DNA from: Gammaproteobacteria bacterium | GTDB taxonomy: Bacteria > Pseudomonadota > Gammaproteobacteria > Burkholderiales > Gallionellaceae | Length of the DNA: 64,000 nucleotides | Direction of reading: 5' to 3' | NCBI GenBank assembly: GCA_018813765.1 | Contig: JAHJBC010000003.1 | Span: 62,001-126,000 of the forward strand | Shown here: positions 27,135 to 37,100 of the stretch, one piece after another | How the letters are laid out: the number at the start of each line of letters is the position of its first letter | Position numbering within the stretch: the stretch's first letter is position 1 | Notes under the pieces: generated by a model | Seen by the model: the letters and a program-made list of their open reading frames with translations, nothing else | Told to the model about the DNA's origin: nothing | The model's database searches: none | Position numbers and translations under genes: made by a program

Positions 27135-27641
27135 TTAGGCGCCGAGGATGCCTTTGCCTGCAGGAGCAGCGGATTTCTTCGCGGCTTTTTTGGCAGGCTT
27201 TTTCGCTGCCGGTTTTTTGGCGGCTACTTTTTTTGCGGCTGGCTTCTTGGCGGCTGGTTTCTTGGCTGCCACTTTTTTCGCTGCCGGTTTCTTGGCGGCT
27301 ACTTTTTTCGCGGCTGGCTTCTTGGCGGCTGGTTTTTTAGCTGCCACTTTTTTCGCTGCCGGTTTCTTGGCGGCTACTTTTATTGCGGCTGGCTTCTTGG
27401 CGACTGGTTTTTTAGCTGCCACTTTTTTCGCTGCCGGTTTCTTGGCGGCTACTTTTTTCGCGGCGGGCTTCTTGGCGGCTACTTTTTTCGCGGCGGGCTT
27501 CTTGGCGGCTGGCTTCTTCGCTGCCACTTTTTTCGCTGCCGGTTTCTTGGCGGCTACTTTTTTCGCGGCGGGTTTCTTTGCAGCGGGCTTCTTTGCAGCA
27601 GCCTTCTTGGCGGTGCTCTTTGCTTTGGTTGTTGCAGCCAT
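27135..27641 (-). CDS. Histone H1-like Ala/Lys/Pro repeat DNA-binding protein
   Basis: A 168-aa protein almost wholly built of AAKKPAAKKV-type pentapeptide units, like the eukaryotic H1 tail and bacterial HctB/AlgP-type proteins common in betaproteobacteria. It should coat DNA nonspecifically through lysines. The ATG at 27641 has AAGGA seven bases upstream; an earlier ATG overlaps that site and is unlikely. The DNA is correspondingly a degenerate tandem repeat, so length may vary among strains. It ends with SAAPAGKGILGA rather than repeats. Confidence 0.85.
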   Translation of the reverse strand: MAATTKAKSTAKKAAAKKPAAKKPAAKKVAAKKPAAKKVAAKKPAAKKPAAKKVAAKKPAAKKVAAKKPAAKKVAAKKPVAKKPAAIKVAAKKPAAKKVAAKKPAAKKPAAKKVAAKKPAAKKVAAKKPAAKKPAAKKVAAKKPAAKKPAKKAAKKSAAPAGKGILGA

Positions 27642-27754
27642 TTTCATTCCTTATAAAAATTGATGGACTACCCAGTTAAACATTTGCGTGCACCAACTGC
27701 ACTCCCGATGCGCCTTTCTACTGCTTGAAATCTCCCAACACGCACGGTGATTGC

Positions 27755-27784
27755 ATTCTATGCGCGATTAAAAAAATTGCGCAA
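27755..27784 (-). promoter_or_regulatory. Promoter of the H1-like gene
   Basis: On the minus strand, TTGCGC (27784-27779), an 18-base spacer and TAGAAT (27760-27755) match a sigma-70 promoter about 115 bases before the H1-like start. The surrounding 170 bases are markedly A/T-rich compared with the neighbourhood. Confidence 0.45.
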
Positions 27785-27813
27785 CACTTTTATGCATTTT
27801 CCATGAATATTTT

Positions 27814-29094
27814 TCACGCGACGATCTTCTCTGCAGCGTAGAGCTGGCGGACTGTTTCGCGCTCCCGGATCAGGTGCGCGACCGTACCGTCGACCATCAC
27901 TTCGGCTGCACGCGGACGGGTGTTGTAGTTCGAGCTCATGCTCATTCCATACGCTCCAGCCGACATAACCGCCAGCACATCCCCCGCTGCAACGCCCAAT
28001 TGGCGGGCATGTCCGAGAAAGTCGCCGGTTTCGCAAATCGGCCCGACCACCTCAAAAATCAAAGATTGCACCTCTCGTTCGCCCCCTCGCCCGCTTGCGG
28101 GAGAGGGTTTCCGCGTCACCGACACTATGTCGTGATAGGCGTCGTACAGCGCCGGACGCATCAGATCGTTCATCGCCGCGTCGACGATGGCGAAGTTCTT
28201 TTCCTCGCCGTGCTTGAGGTATTCGACACGGGTGAGCAGCACTCCGGCATTGCCGACCAGCACCCGGCCGGGCTCGACGATGAGTTTTTCGGTACGGCCG
28301 GAAAGCGCACCCAGTAAGGCCTGTGCATAGGCGGCGATGGAAGGCGGAGTCTCGTCGTCGTAGCAGATGCCCAGCCCGCCACCAAGGTCGAGATGTTCCA
28401 GAACGATGCCTGATGCAGCCAGCCGATCGACCAGCGCCAGCACCTTTTCCGCTGCCGCAATGAACGGACTGGTCTCGGTGAGTTGCGAGCCGATGTGGCA
28501 ATCCATGCCGGTGATGCGCAGGTGCGGCATGGCCGCCGCCTTGCGGTACAGATCGAATGCCTCGGTATAGGCGACCCCGAACTTGTTCTGCTTGAGTCCG
28601 GTGGAGATGTAGGGATGCGTCTTTGCATCCACATCCGGATTCACGCGCAGACTGATGGGCGCGATCTTGCCCATGCTGCCCGCCACCTCGTTAAGTCGAT
28701 CAAGTTCTGACGGAGATTCGACATTGAAGCAGAGGATTCCCGCTTCCAGCGCCTGCCTCATCTCGGCTTCGCTCTTGCCCACACCCGAGAACACCACCTT
28801 GTCCGCAGTTCCGCCCGCCGCCAGCACGCGCTGCAGCTCGCCGCCGGAAACGATATCGAACCCGGCTCCCAGCCGCGCGAACTGGTTGAGGATGGCGATA
28901 TTTGAATTGGCCTTCACCGCGTAGCAGATCAGGTGGTCGCGGCCCTTGAACGCTTCGGCGAACTGGCGGTAGCCGTCAATGAGCGCTGCGCGCGAATAGA
29001 CATAGCAGGGCGTACCGAAGCGTTGGGCGATGTCGTCGAGTGCGACGTTCTCGACAAACAGCCGGTCCTGCTGAAAATGAAAATGGTCGTTCAT
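27814..29094 (-). CDS. lysA: Diaminopimelate decarboxylase
   Basis: A 426-aa fold-type III PLP enzyme making lysine from meso-diaminopimelate. The PLP lysine lies in LICYAVKANSNIAIL. HIGSQLTETSPF, the GGGLGICYDDE phosphate-binding glycines, EPGRVLVGNAG and GPICETGDFLG are present, and MSAGAYGMSMSSNYNTRPRA closes the active site. The protein carries about 15 extra residues (around KPSPASGRGGEREVQ) just before the FEVVGPICETGD motif, encoded by an inserted palindromic repeat that keeps the frame. The start overlaps the lptM stop (ATGA). Confidence 0.95.
   Translation of the reverse strand: MNDHFHFQQDRLFVENVALDDIAQRFGTPCYVYSRAALIDGYRQFAEAFKGRDHLICYAVKANSNIAILNQFARLGAGFDIVSGGELQRVLAAGGTADKVVFSGVGKSEAEMRQALEAGILCFNVESPSELDRLNEVAGSMGKIAPISLRVNPDVDAKTHPYISTGLKQNKFGVAYTEAFDLYRKAAAMPHLRITGMDCHIGSQLTETSPFIAAAEKVLALVDRLAASGIVLEHLDLGGGLGICYDDETPPSIAAYAQALLGALSGRTEKLIVEPGRVLVGNAGVLLTRVEYLKHGEEKNFAIVDAAMNDLMRPALYDAYHDIVSVTRKPSPASGRGGEREVQSLIFEVVGPICETGDFLGHARQLGVAAGDVLAVMSAGAYGMSMSSNYNTRPRAAEVMVDGTVAHLIRERETVRQLYAAEKIVA
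28078..28114. repeat. Palindromic repeat inserted in frame within lysA
   Basis: ccctcgcccgcttgcgggag and flanks form a stem around CCCGC/GCGGG of the CCCTCTCCC...GGGAGAGGG type also seen at 6716-6813. It lies inside lysA, and the frame reads through it as RKPSPASGRGGERE. LysA proteins in general have no such insert at this site. Confidence 0.6.
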
Positions 29095-29228
29095 GGCTTT
29101 TTCTTCTGGGCGGATTGGTCGGGCGCGGTCTGCGCATCGGATTGCGGATGAGGCATGAACAGCGGTCCTTTGCGTCCGCATCCTTGCATGGCGACCAGCA
29201 ACAGCAACATAATGCCGAGTACACGCAT
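29091..29228 (-). CDS. lptM: LPS-assembly lipoprotein LptM (YifL-like)
   Basis: A 45-aa lipoprotein. The signal MRVLGIMLLLLVAMQGC ends in the lipidated cysteine and is followed by the family hallmark CGRKGPLFMP. LptM stabilises the LptDE translocon for LPS export in E. coli. Its stop overlaps the lysA start (ATGA). The lptM-lysA pair beside cyaY is a conserved order in proteobacteria, which supports the call for so short a gene. Confidence 0.9.
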   Translation of the reverse strand: MRVLGIMLLLLVAMQGCGRKGPLFMPHPQSDAQTAPDQSAQKKKP

Positions 29229-29272
29229 CACTTTGTCTTTCTAGTAGTGGAAACAGGAACGGGCGGGATTAT

Positions 29273-30592
29273 ATGACGGAAAACACCAACCACGAGCCGG
29301 GCAACGCGCTGTTCGATCGCATCCGGCAGATGGTGACGGATCGCGGCGTGGACATCCGCCAGCATCTCACCGGCAACGCGCTGCGTCTGGAATTCGCCGA
29401 CGGGCAGCGCATCCTGGTCAATTTCGACGCCAATACCCGGAACGTATGGGTAGCGGCCAGTTCCGGCGGCACCGAGTTCATCCATCGCGACGGCATCTGG
29501 CGCGCGCACGATCAGGGCGAGCTTTTCAGCAGACTGGGCGAACTCATCGAACAGACCATCGCCAGCAACCCGCTCAATGCCAGAGCCCCGATGGCGCCAG
29601 CGCCGCAAGCCCCCAGCCAACCCGAACCGATCATCTACCGCGAAGCAAAGGAAAGCCACGGACTGCGCAACGTGCTTATCCTGCTGCTAGCCGGATTGAT
29701 CGGCTTCTGGGCGGCGCAAAGGATGAATCAGCCCGGGCAAACTGCGGAAACCTCGAACGCGCAATCGGAAACACTCGCTGTCAGCCAGCTCGACGCCGGC
29801 CAGCAATGCGAAGGCGGCTTCCCTGCCAACGGCAGCGTCACCGTGTTTGCCGAAAACGGCCTGCACAGCGACGACCCGAACGATCCCGAAATCACGCTCA
29901 AGAACGACCACGCCCACCCTTTGTTGCTGATCCTCGCCGCCCCCAACACCGCCATTCCCGCCATGTCGGTGCTGGTCCACGCCAGGCAGGACGTCACCCT
30001 CCACCTGCCCGCCGGGCAATATGACATGTTGTTCAGCGTCGGCAATTCCTGGTGCAATGCACGGCGCGGATTTTCCGACGGACACATGCTGAAATTCGAT
30101 AAATCGCTGACCGTCGAGATGGACAGACCGGTGCAACTGGCCATGCAATCCTCGGGCGCGGGCATGGAGGATTTCCAGTTGTTCGTCAAAACGGTCACCC
30201 CGGAAGCGGAGATACCGCAGCCGACCTTTAGCGGCGACGGCAGCATGGAGGTGCGCCGTCATCCCAACGGCCATTTCTACCTGCCCGGCACCATCGAGAA
30301 CGTCCCCGTCACCTTCATGGTGGATACCGGCGCCTCGGTCACCTCCATCTCAAGCGACATCGCACAGGAGGCGGGCATCCGCAATTGCAAGGAAGTGCAG
30401 TTCCAGACCGCCAACGGCACTGCAACCGGCTGCATCGCCCTGGTGCCGCGCATGACGCTGGGCAACTTCGTGCTGCAGAACATCACCGTGGCAGTGATGC
30501 CCAATATGGAGATCAACCTGCTCGGCGCCAACGTGCTGCGCAATTTTCAGGTCAGCCAGAGCGACAGCGCCATGCTGATCGGGCGGCGTTAA
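29273..30592 (+). CDS. Frataxin-like domain / TM / retropepsin-like aspartic protease fusion
   Basis: A 439-aa fusion. Residues about 10-97 align with CyaY: LRLEFADGQRILVNFDANTR and WVAASSGG match LEMEFADGSKLIVN and WLAAKSGG of the adjacent cyaY, and FSRLGELIEQ matches FAKLGELVQL. A Pro/Ala linker leads to one helix (about 132-148, NVLILLLAGLIGFWAA), then a 170-residue beta-rich region and a C-terminal retropepsin-like domain with the catalytic MVDTGASVTSIS (Asp351) and INLLGANVLRNF. The protease should be periplasmic and the frataxin part cytoplasmic. Its first helix has fewer acidic residues than CyaY, so iron binding may be weakened. Confidence 0.85.
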   Translation: MTENTNHEPGNALFDRIRQMVTDRGVDIRQHLTGNALRLEFADGQRILVNFDANTRNVWVAASSGGTEFIHRDGIWRAHDQGELFSRLGELIEQTIASNPLNARAPMAPAPQAPSQPEPIIYREAKESHGLRNVLILLLAGLIGFWAAQRMNQPGQTAETSNAQSETLAVSQLDAGQQCEGGFPANGSVTVFAENGLHSDDPNDPEITLKNDHAHPLLLILAAPNTAIPAMSVLVHARQDVTLHLPAGQYDMLFSVGNSWCNARRGFSDGHMLKFDKSLTVEMDRPVQLAMQSSGAGMEDFQLFVKTVTPEAEIPQPTFSGDGSMEVRRHPNGHFYLPGTIENVPVTFMVDTGASVTSISSDIAQEAGIRNCKEVQFQTANGTATGCIALVPRMTLGNFVLQNITVAVMPNMEINLLGANVLRNFQVSQSDSAMLIGRR

Positions 30593-30603
30593 CGGGGAGC
30601 AAG

Positions 30604-30915
30604 ATGAACGAAAGCGAATTCAAGGAACTGGCCGATGCAGTATTCGAGCGCATCGAGGCGGCGATAGACTCAAGCGATGCCGACATTGAGTACGACAGCA
30701 ACGGCTCGGTGCTGGAGATGGAGTTCGCCGATGGCAGCAAGCTCATCGTCAATCGCCATGTGCCGAACAAGGAGATCTGGCTGGCCGCGAAGTCCGGCGG
30801 CTTTCATTACGCGATGACCGACGGGCGCTGGTTCAGCCAGCGCGACGGCAGCGAACTGTTTGCCAAGCTGGGCGAACTGGTGCAACTGGGAACGGGTGAT
30901 CGACTGGAGTTCTAG
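30604..30915 (+). CDS. cyaY: Frataxin-like iron-sulphur cluster assembly protein CyaY
   Basis: A 103-aa bacterial frataxin. An acidic first helix (ESEFKELADAVFERIEAAID) leads to the beta-sheet LEMEFADGSKLIVNRHVPNK, then EIWLAAKSGGFHY and WFSQRDGSELFAKLGELV. It binds iron and modulates the IscS/IscU cluster machinery. It follows the fusion gene by 11 bases with a GGGGAG ribosome binding site, so they are likely co-transcribed, and it is divergent from lptM-lysA as in many proteobacteria. The acidic ridge is intact here, unlike in the fusion. Confidence 0.95.
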   Translation: MNESEFKELADAVFERIEAAIDSSDADIEYDSNGSVLEMEFADGSKLIVNRHVPNKEIWLAAKSGGFHYAMTDGRWFSQRDGSELFAKLGELVQLGTGDRLEF

Positions 30916-31115
30916 TCAGCACAGGCTGCTTAATGCAATCTGTTGAGTTCAACTGTCCTATGCCTGCCAAAAAGACCCAGCCCAAGAAAACGGCTTGTTC
31001 GCTTCACCCGTGGGTCGAGTTTGTGCATGTGCTGTCGGACTAAAGTCCGAGTTACCAGCCTATCCTTGCAGGTCGTGTTTCAATCCGATTACGTACCTCC
31101 GGAAAGAAATCTGAC

Positions 31116-34100
31116 CTACAACGTCACCGCCCCGCCTTGCAGGCCCTGCAACGGGTGCAATGTCTGCGCCTGTGCACCGAACAACGGATCGTTGAGTGCC
31201 GTCTGCACGGCGGTGAGGTTCATGCCGGTGAGGCTGCCGTTGGTTCCGTATTGGTGTGCCAAGTCACCACCCAATGCATCCGTGTCGCTGCCGCCGAGGT
31301 GGGCGGCCAACAGGGTATTTGTCGCACTCCAGTGCATGAAGGTGGTGCTGGCGCCTCTGGCCTGATCGAATGCATTGACAATGGCGGTGAAGTCGAAGTC
31401 CTGCACGCACCGGTTCAGTAGCGGATCGGCCGAGTTCTGGTCGAAGGCAGCCATGGCATCGGCCATCACTTGCAGGTCGATGACGCTCTTGTAGTTGTCG
31501 GCGGTGTTATACCAGTTGCTGAGGCTGATCTGTTCTCCTGCACCGACTTCAAGGATGAGGTCATTATTGACTTTGGAGAGCGCCAGATCGCCGTAGTCGA
31601 TACCTTGGCCCAGCGTGATGGTGTTGTCCATGCCGATTCCGCCGTTGACTGTGTCCATACCATCGCCGCGATTGAAGGCGATAATGTCAGCGCCAGTGCC
31701 GGTGGTGATGGTATCGTTGCCAGTTCCGCCCATGAACAGTTCGTTGCCGCTGCTGCCGGAGAGGGTGTCGGTGCCTGCCCCGCTATCCAGCACATTGGCT
31801 CCCGCCATGTCGCTCAGGGTGTCGTTTCCGCCGCCGCCTTGCAGGATGTCGTTGCCATTACCACCCTTGACGATGTCATCGCCCGCATCACCGATGAGTA
31901 AGTCGTTGCCAGCACCGCCCGCCAACGTGTTGTTGGCGGTGTTGCCTAGCAGGATGTTGGCCGCAGTATTGCCGCTGCCATTGATGGCATTGGTGCCGGT
32001 GAGTGTAAGGTTCTCGATGTTGGCAGCCAGCGTATAGGTTTCAGAGGTAATGACGGTATCGATGCCCGAAGTTTCAGCGGCCGTATCTATAGTGTCGCCC
32101 GCTCCCAGGATATACGCATCATCGCCATCAAGGCCAGAAAGCACATTGGCAGCGCTGTTTAAGCTGCCATCCAGTACGTTGTTAAGGCTATTGCCGACGC
32201 CGTTGATTACAGACGTGCCAGTCAGGGTGAGATGCTCGACATAGTTCGCCAAGGTAAAGGTTACCGAAGACACTACCGTGTCCGACCCGCCATTGGCACT
32301 GGATGATTCTGAGACAACATCACCGATATTGTCTACAACATAAACATCGTCGTATGTCCCACCATACATTGCATCCGCCCCGGCCCCGCCATTCAGGGTG
32401 TCTTTACCTGAGCCACCATTTAAGGTGTCGTTGCCTCCCCCCCCGCTCAGGGTATCGTTGCCCGCACCACCGCTCAATGTATTGGCTGCTCTGTTTCCAG
32501 CAATAATATTGGCATATCCGTTGCCGGTGCCGCTGATGACGGCTGTGCCTGTGAGGGTAAGGTTCTCCAGATTGGAACCCAAGGTATATGACACTGAAGC
32601 GAAGACCTTATCCGTTCCCTCTCCTGCGTTCTCGATAACAACATCACCTGCATCACCCACAAAGTAGCTGTCATTGCCCAAGCCGCCCTGCATGGTGTCC
32701 GCCCCCAACACCCCATTCATTACGTTGTTCGCATCGTTGCCGATCAGGGTATTGTCTGCATTATTCCCCGTACCGTTGATGGCCACCGTGCCGGTGAGGG
32801 TGAGATTCTCGAGGTTCGCACCCAAAGTGTAGGTAATGCCGGATTGCACTGTGTCGATCTCGGTTGCCGTTGTGGTAGCCTCATTCACGACATCCCCGGC
32901 ATCATCAACCACATAGGTGTCATTGCCTGTACCTCCCGCCATCATGTCAGCACCGAGTCCACCATCCAGAGTGTTATTCCCGGCATTGCCGGTAAGAGTA
33001 TTGTCCAGATCGTTACCCGTTGCGTTGAGGGCACCGCCCGCCAGCAGGATAAGGTTCTCGACGTTGGCCGACAGGGTGTAACTGACCGAACCACTCTTTA
33101 TGGTATCCACGCCTTCATCCAGCAATTCGGTCACGATGTCGTTGGCATTGCTTGCAACATACACGTCGTCACCAGCTCCGCCTATCATGGTGTCAGTGCC
33201 GCCCTTGCCGTCCAGCACATTATTGGCCGCATTGCCGGTGATAACGTTGCCCAACGTATTGCCGACACCGTTGATGGCGGCCGAGCCCGTAAGGATGAGA
33301 TTTTCGAGGTTGGCCCCCAGGGTATAGGTAATCGACGAAAAAACGGCATCGCCGCCTTCACTCTCTGCTTCGGTTACCACATCGCCCACGTTATCCACGT
33401 AGTAGTAGTCGTTGCCTGCACGCCCAACCATGGTATCTGCGCCTGCGCCGCCGCTCAACGAATTATTCCCGGCATTGCCCTTCAGCGTGTCGTTGAAGTT
33501 ACTGCCGAGAATGCGTTCTAACCGCAGCAGTGTATCAATGCCCGCACCCAATGTATTTTGCGCAGAAGTCAAACTCAGGTCCACGGTCACACCTTCCGTT
33601 GCCGTGTTGTAGTAAACCCAGTCAGAACCCGCCCCGCCATCCAATACGTTATTGCCTGCATTGCCCGTAATGGCGTTGTTGAGTGTGTTACCCGTACCAG
33701 AAATCGATGCAACGCCAGACAGGACGAGATTTTCTACATTATTGGCCAAGGCAAAATCGACGGATGAATAGACTTTGTCCGTCCCCTCGCCAGCATTCTC
33801 GATAACTGCATCAGAGAGGTTGTCCACATAATAAACGTCATTGCCAACCTCCCCCTTCATGGTGTCCGCACCAAGCATGCCTTTCAAGATGTCATTGCCG
33901 CCACCACCACGCAATACGTTATTGCCAGCATTGCCGGTGATAGCGTTATTCAGCGCATTCCCCGTACCGTTGATCGTGTCAGTACCAGTAAGAGTTAAGT
34001 TTTCAAGATTGTCACCCAAGGCATAGGTAATTGAGCTTTGTACAATGTCAATCCCCTCGGCGGCATTCTCGATCACCACATCACCGGCTTCATCAACATA

Positions 34101-37100
34101 ATATGTGTCATTCCCCAAGCCCCCTATCATGGTATCTGCCCCGCCAGCACCATCCAGCTTGTCATTGCCCGCCATGCCTGTCAGCACATTCACGCCACGA
34201 TTGCCGACCAAGGCATTGTTCAACTCATTTCCTGCCCCGTCGATATCCTCGTCCCATAACTTGAGGGGTTCAATGGTGTAGATGGCGTAAGCGCTGGGTA
34301 CGTTTGCCACTGTGCGGAATTTTTCGATGCTGACATACCGCGTCATGTCGCTCACTTTATTTCGCCCCGAATCGGCTATGTAAAAACCGAGCAACGCACC
34401 ATCACTTTCACGATAGGCGGCACCGGTGATGGTCACCACATGATTGACGCTACCATTGCCCGTGTACGCAGGATCGTCCCACAATAACCCGGCATTCAAG
34501 GCAATGATGACCCCGCGCCCGCTCCGTATCAGGTTTGCCACGCCTTGCTCGTTATACCCGGACAAGAGGCTGTTGCGCACACCATAGCTATCCAGAATGG
34601 CCTGCTGATCGACATAGTTCGACCCGCCACGCTGATAGGCTGGCAGGATCGGGTTCGTTACCGCCCAGCTATTATCGATCGCCACCTGCACCACATCCGC
34701 CTCAGTGGTCGGGCGATCCGACTGGGTAAGCAAATTGGCGATGGCGGTCAGCGCACATGTCCCCTGATAATTGGGCACTGCATTGCCCTGCATATAGTCC
34801 AGCTCGTTGCGCTTGGGATAACCGTAAACCAGAATCGCTTCACCATCGACAAGGCCTTTTTCCGCTTTAGAGAAATCCAGCAGCACCAGATTTTCAAGAT
34901 TCGCCCCCAGAGTGTGGCTGATGCTGCTCTGCACCGTGTCAGCGCCTTCACCGGAAATCTCCACAGTCTGGTCGCCCACATCGTCCACATAGTATGTATC
35001 GTCGCCCGCACCGCCGATCATGACATCGGCACCGGTCACCCCATCGAGAATATTGTTTCGACTGTTGCCGATGATTTTGTTGTTGAGAGCATTTCCTGTG
35101 CCGTGGATATCCAGCCCTTCCACCAGACGCAATTCCTCGATCTCGTTATTCAGGATGTAATTTGTGCTGCTGATGACCGTGTCGTACCCTTCGCTGGCAC
35201 GTTCCAGAATGGCATCGTTTACGCTGTTGACGATATAGGTGTCGTTGCTCACTCCGCCTTCCATGAAGTCAGCCCCGATGCCACCGTCCAGATAATCGTT
35301 ACCCAAACCGCCGAACAGGATGTCGCTGCCTGCCCCGCCGTAAAGTTTGTCGTTGTCGGTTTCACCTGCAAGCAAAGTCTGTTTGGTTTCGTTATTCCCG
35401 GTAAACCCAATTAGGATGTCATTACCATCGCCGCCGTAAAGCACGTCGCTGCCAGTTTGCCCGAACAAACGATCATCGTCCGCACCACCGTACATAAAAT
35501 CATTGCCGTCGCCGCCCTGCAATTCGTCCGTGCCGGTTTCGCCATAGAGCACGTCAGCGTCCAGCCCACCCAGAACAAAGTCATTTCCGGCTCCGCCGTA
35601 GAGCGTGTCCTTGTCGGTTTCACCTGCATTCAAAGTCTGCTTAGCTTCGTTGGTCCCCGTAAACCCCAACAGGATATCGTTGCCATCCCCACCCCATAGA
35701 GTGTCGTTGCCTGACTGGCCGAACAATTTATCGTTACCCGTTTCACCGATTAGCTGGTCGTTGCCATCCCCGCCCTGCAATTCGTCGTTGCCGCTGCCGC
35801 CAAACAGTTTATCGATGCCTTCGTTACCGGTGAGCAGATCGTTTTCCGTCCCGCCATCCAACGTGTCATTACCCAACCCGCCATACAGATTGTCTATGCC
35901 AGCCCCGCCGTAAAGCACATCGTTATCGGTTTCCCCGGCATTCAGCGTCTGCTTGGGATCGTTGCTCGGTGTAAATCCCACCAACACATCGTCGCCATCC
36001 CCGCCCCATAAAATATCGTTGCCGGTCTGGCCGAACAGTTTGTCGTTGCCAAGTCCGCCCAGCAACTTGTCGTTCCCGTCACCGCCCTGCAATTCATCTA
36101 TACCGTCGCCGCCATCGAGCACATCGTTACCCAAGCCACCAAACAAGGTGTCAGCACCCGCCTCGCCATAAAGCTTGTCGTCATCCGTCTCGCCCGCGTT
36201 CAAGGTCTGCTTGGTTTCGTTTAATGCAGTAAAGCCCCGCAGGATGTCATTGCCAGCACCTCCCCACATTTCGTCATTGCCTGTCTGGCCGAAGAGGGTG
36301 TCGTTACCGCCATCGCCCAACAATTCGTCCGCACCATCGCCGCCCTGCAACTCGTCTGCGCCGTTGCCGCCCAGCAATACGTCGTTACCCGCCTGCCCGA
36401 GCAAGGTATCGCTGCCGTCTTCGCCATAAATCTTGTCATCTCCCGCATATCCATAGGCAATGTCATTCCCCAAACCACCCCACAAGTTGTCGGCGCGGCT
36501 GCTGCCGCCGAACTGGTCGTCTCCGCCACCGGCGAGATAGTGGGTCAGCAACGTGGTGTTGAAGATGGCGCTGCCGGTGGGACTTTTTACAGCGCTGAAA
36601 TAGGCCGCATCGAACGAGTCGGCGCCGTCGGTGCCGATCATGTAGTTCTTTTTGCCGTAATTGATCTTGATGTCTGTCGCTTTCCAGTTGATAACGCCGA
36701 CGTATGCTCCCGCCGCCCACGTATAGGTGTTGTCGGTATCGCGCAGGGTGCGGTAGTTGCTGGCCGGTGTGACGGTGACGGAGGCGACCGCTGCTGCGGG
36801 GACGCCGCTCGTTTCAACAGGCCGTGCAAGCGCTGCCGCCACGCCCGCCCCGGCAACTGCGTTGCCTTTGGTGTAAAAGGCGTAGTCGGCGGATGCGATC
36901 TCTGCAATGCCCGCTTGCGCCAGCGTCTTGAGTTCGTTCGTGTCGATGAGGCCGTTTTCGTTGAGGTCGGACCAGGCGTTGAGCCCATCCAGCTCCGTTC
37001 CGCTCAACATTCCATCTGCATTGACATCCTTGGCGGTGAGTGCGGCTACGGTGAGATTTTTATTGGTGGCACCCCTGAGTACGGGCGTCTTGTCGGCTAT

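Noticed and set aside
26935-27138. 67-codon plus-strand ORF in the gap after the HDOD gene
   Set aside because: Basic, low-information sequence with no ribosome binding site and no conserved features, running into the end of the opposite-strand H1-like gene.
31016-31110. Repeat-like hairpin gtcggactaaagtccgag between cyaY and the RTX gene, and a 27-codon basic ORF at 30960
   Set aside because: The hairpin has no T tract and the ORF no ribosome binding site; both could be chance. The 200-base gap holds nothing else clear.
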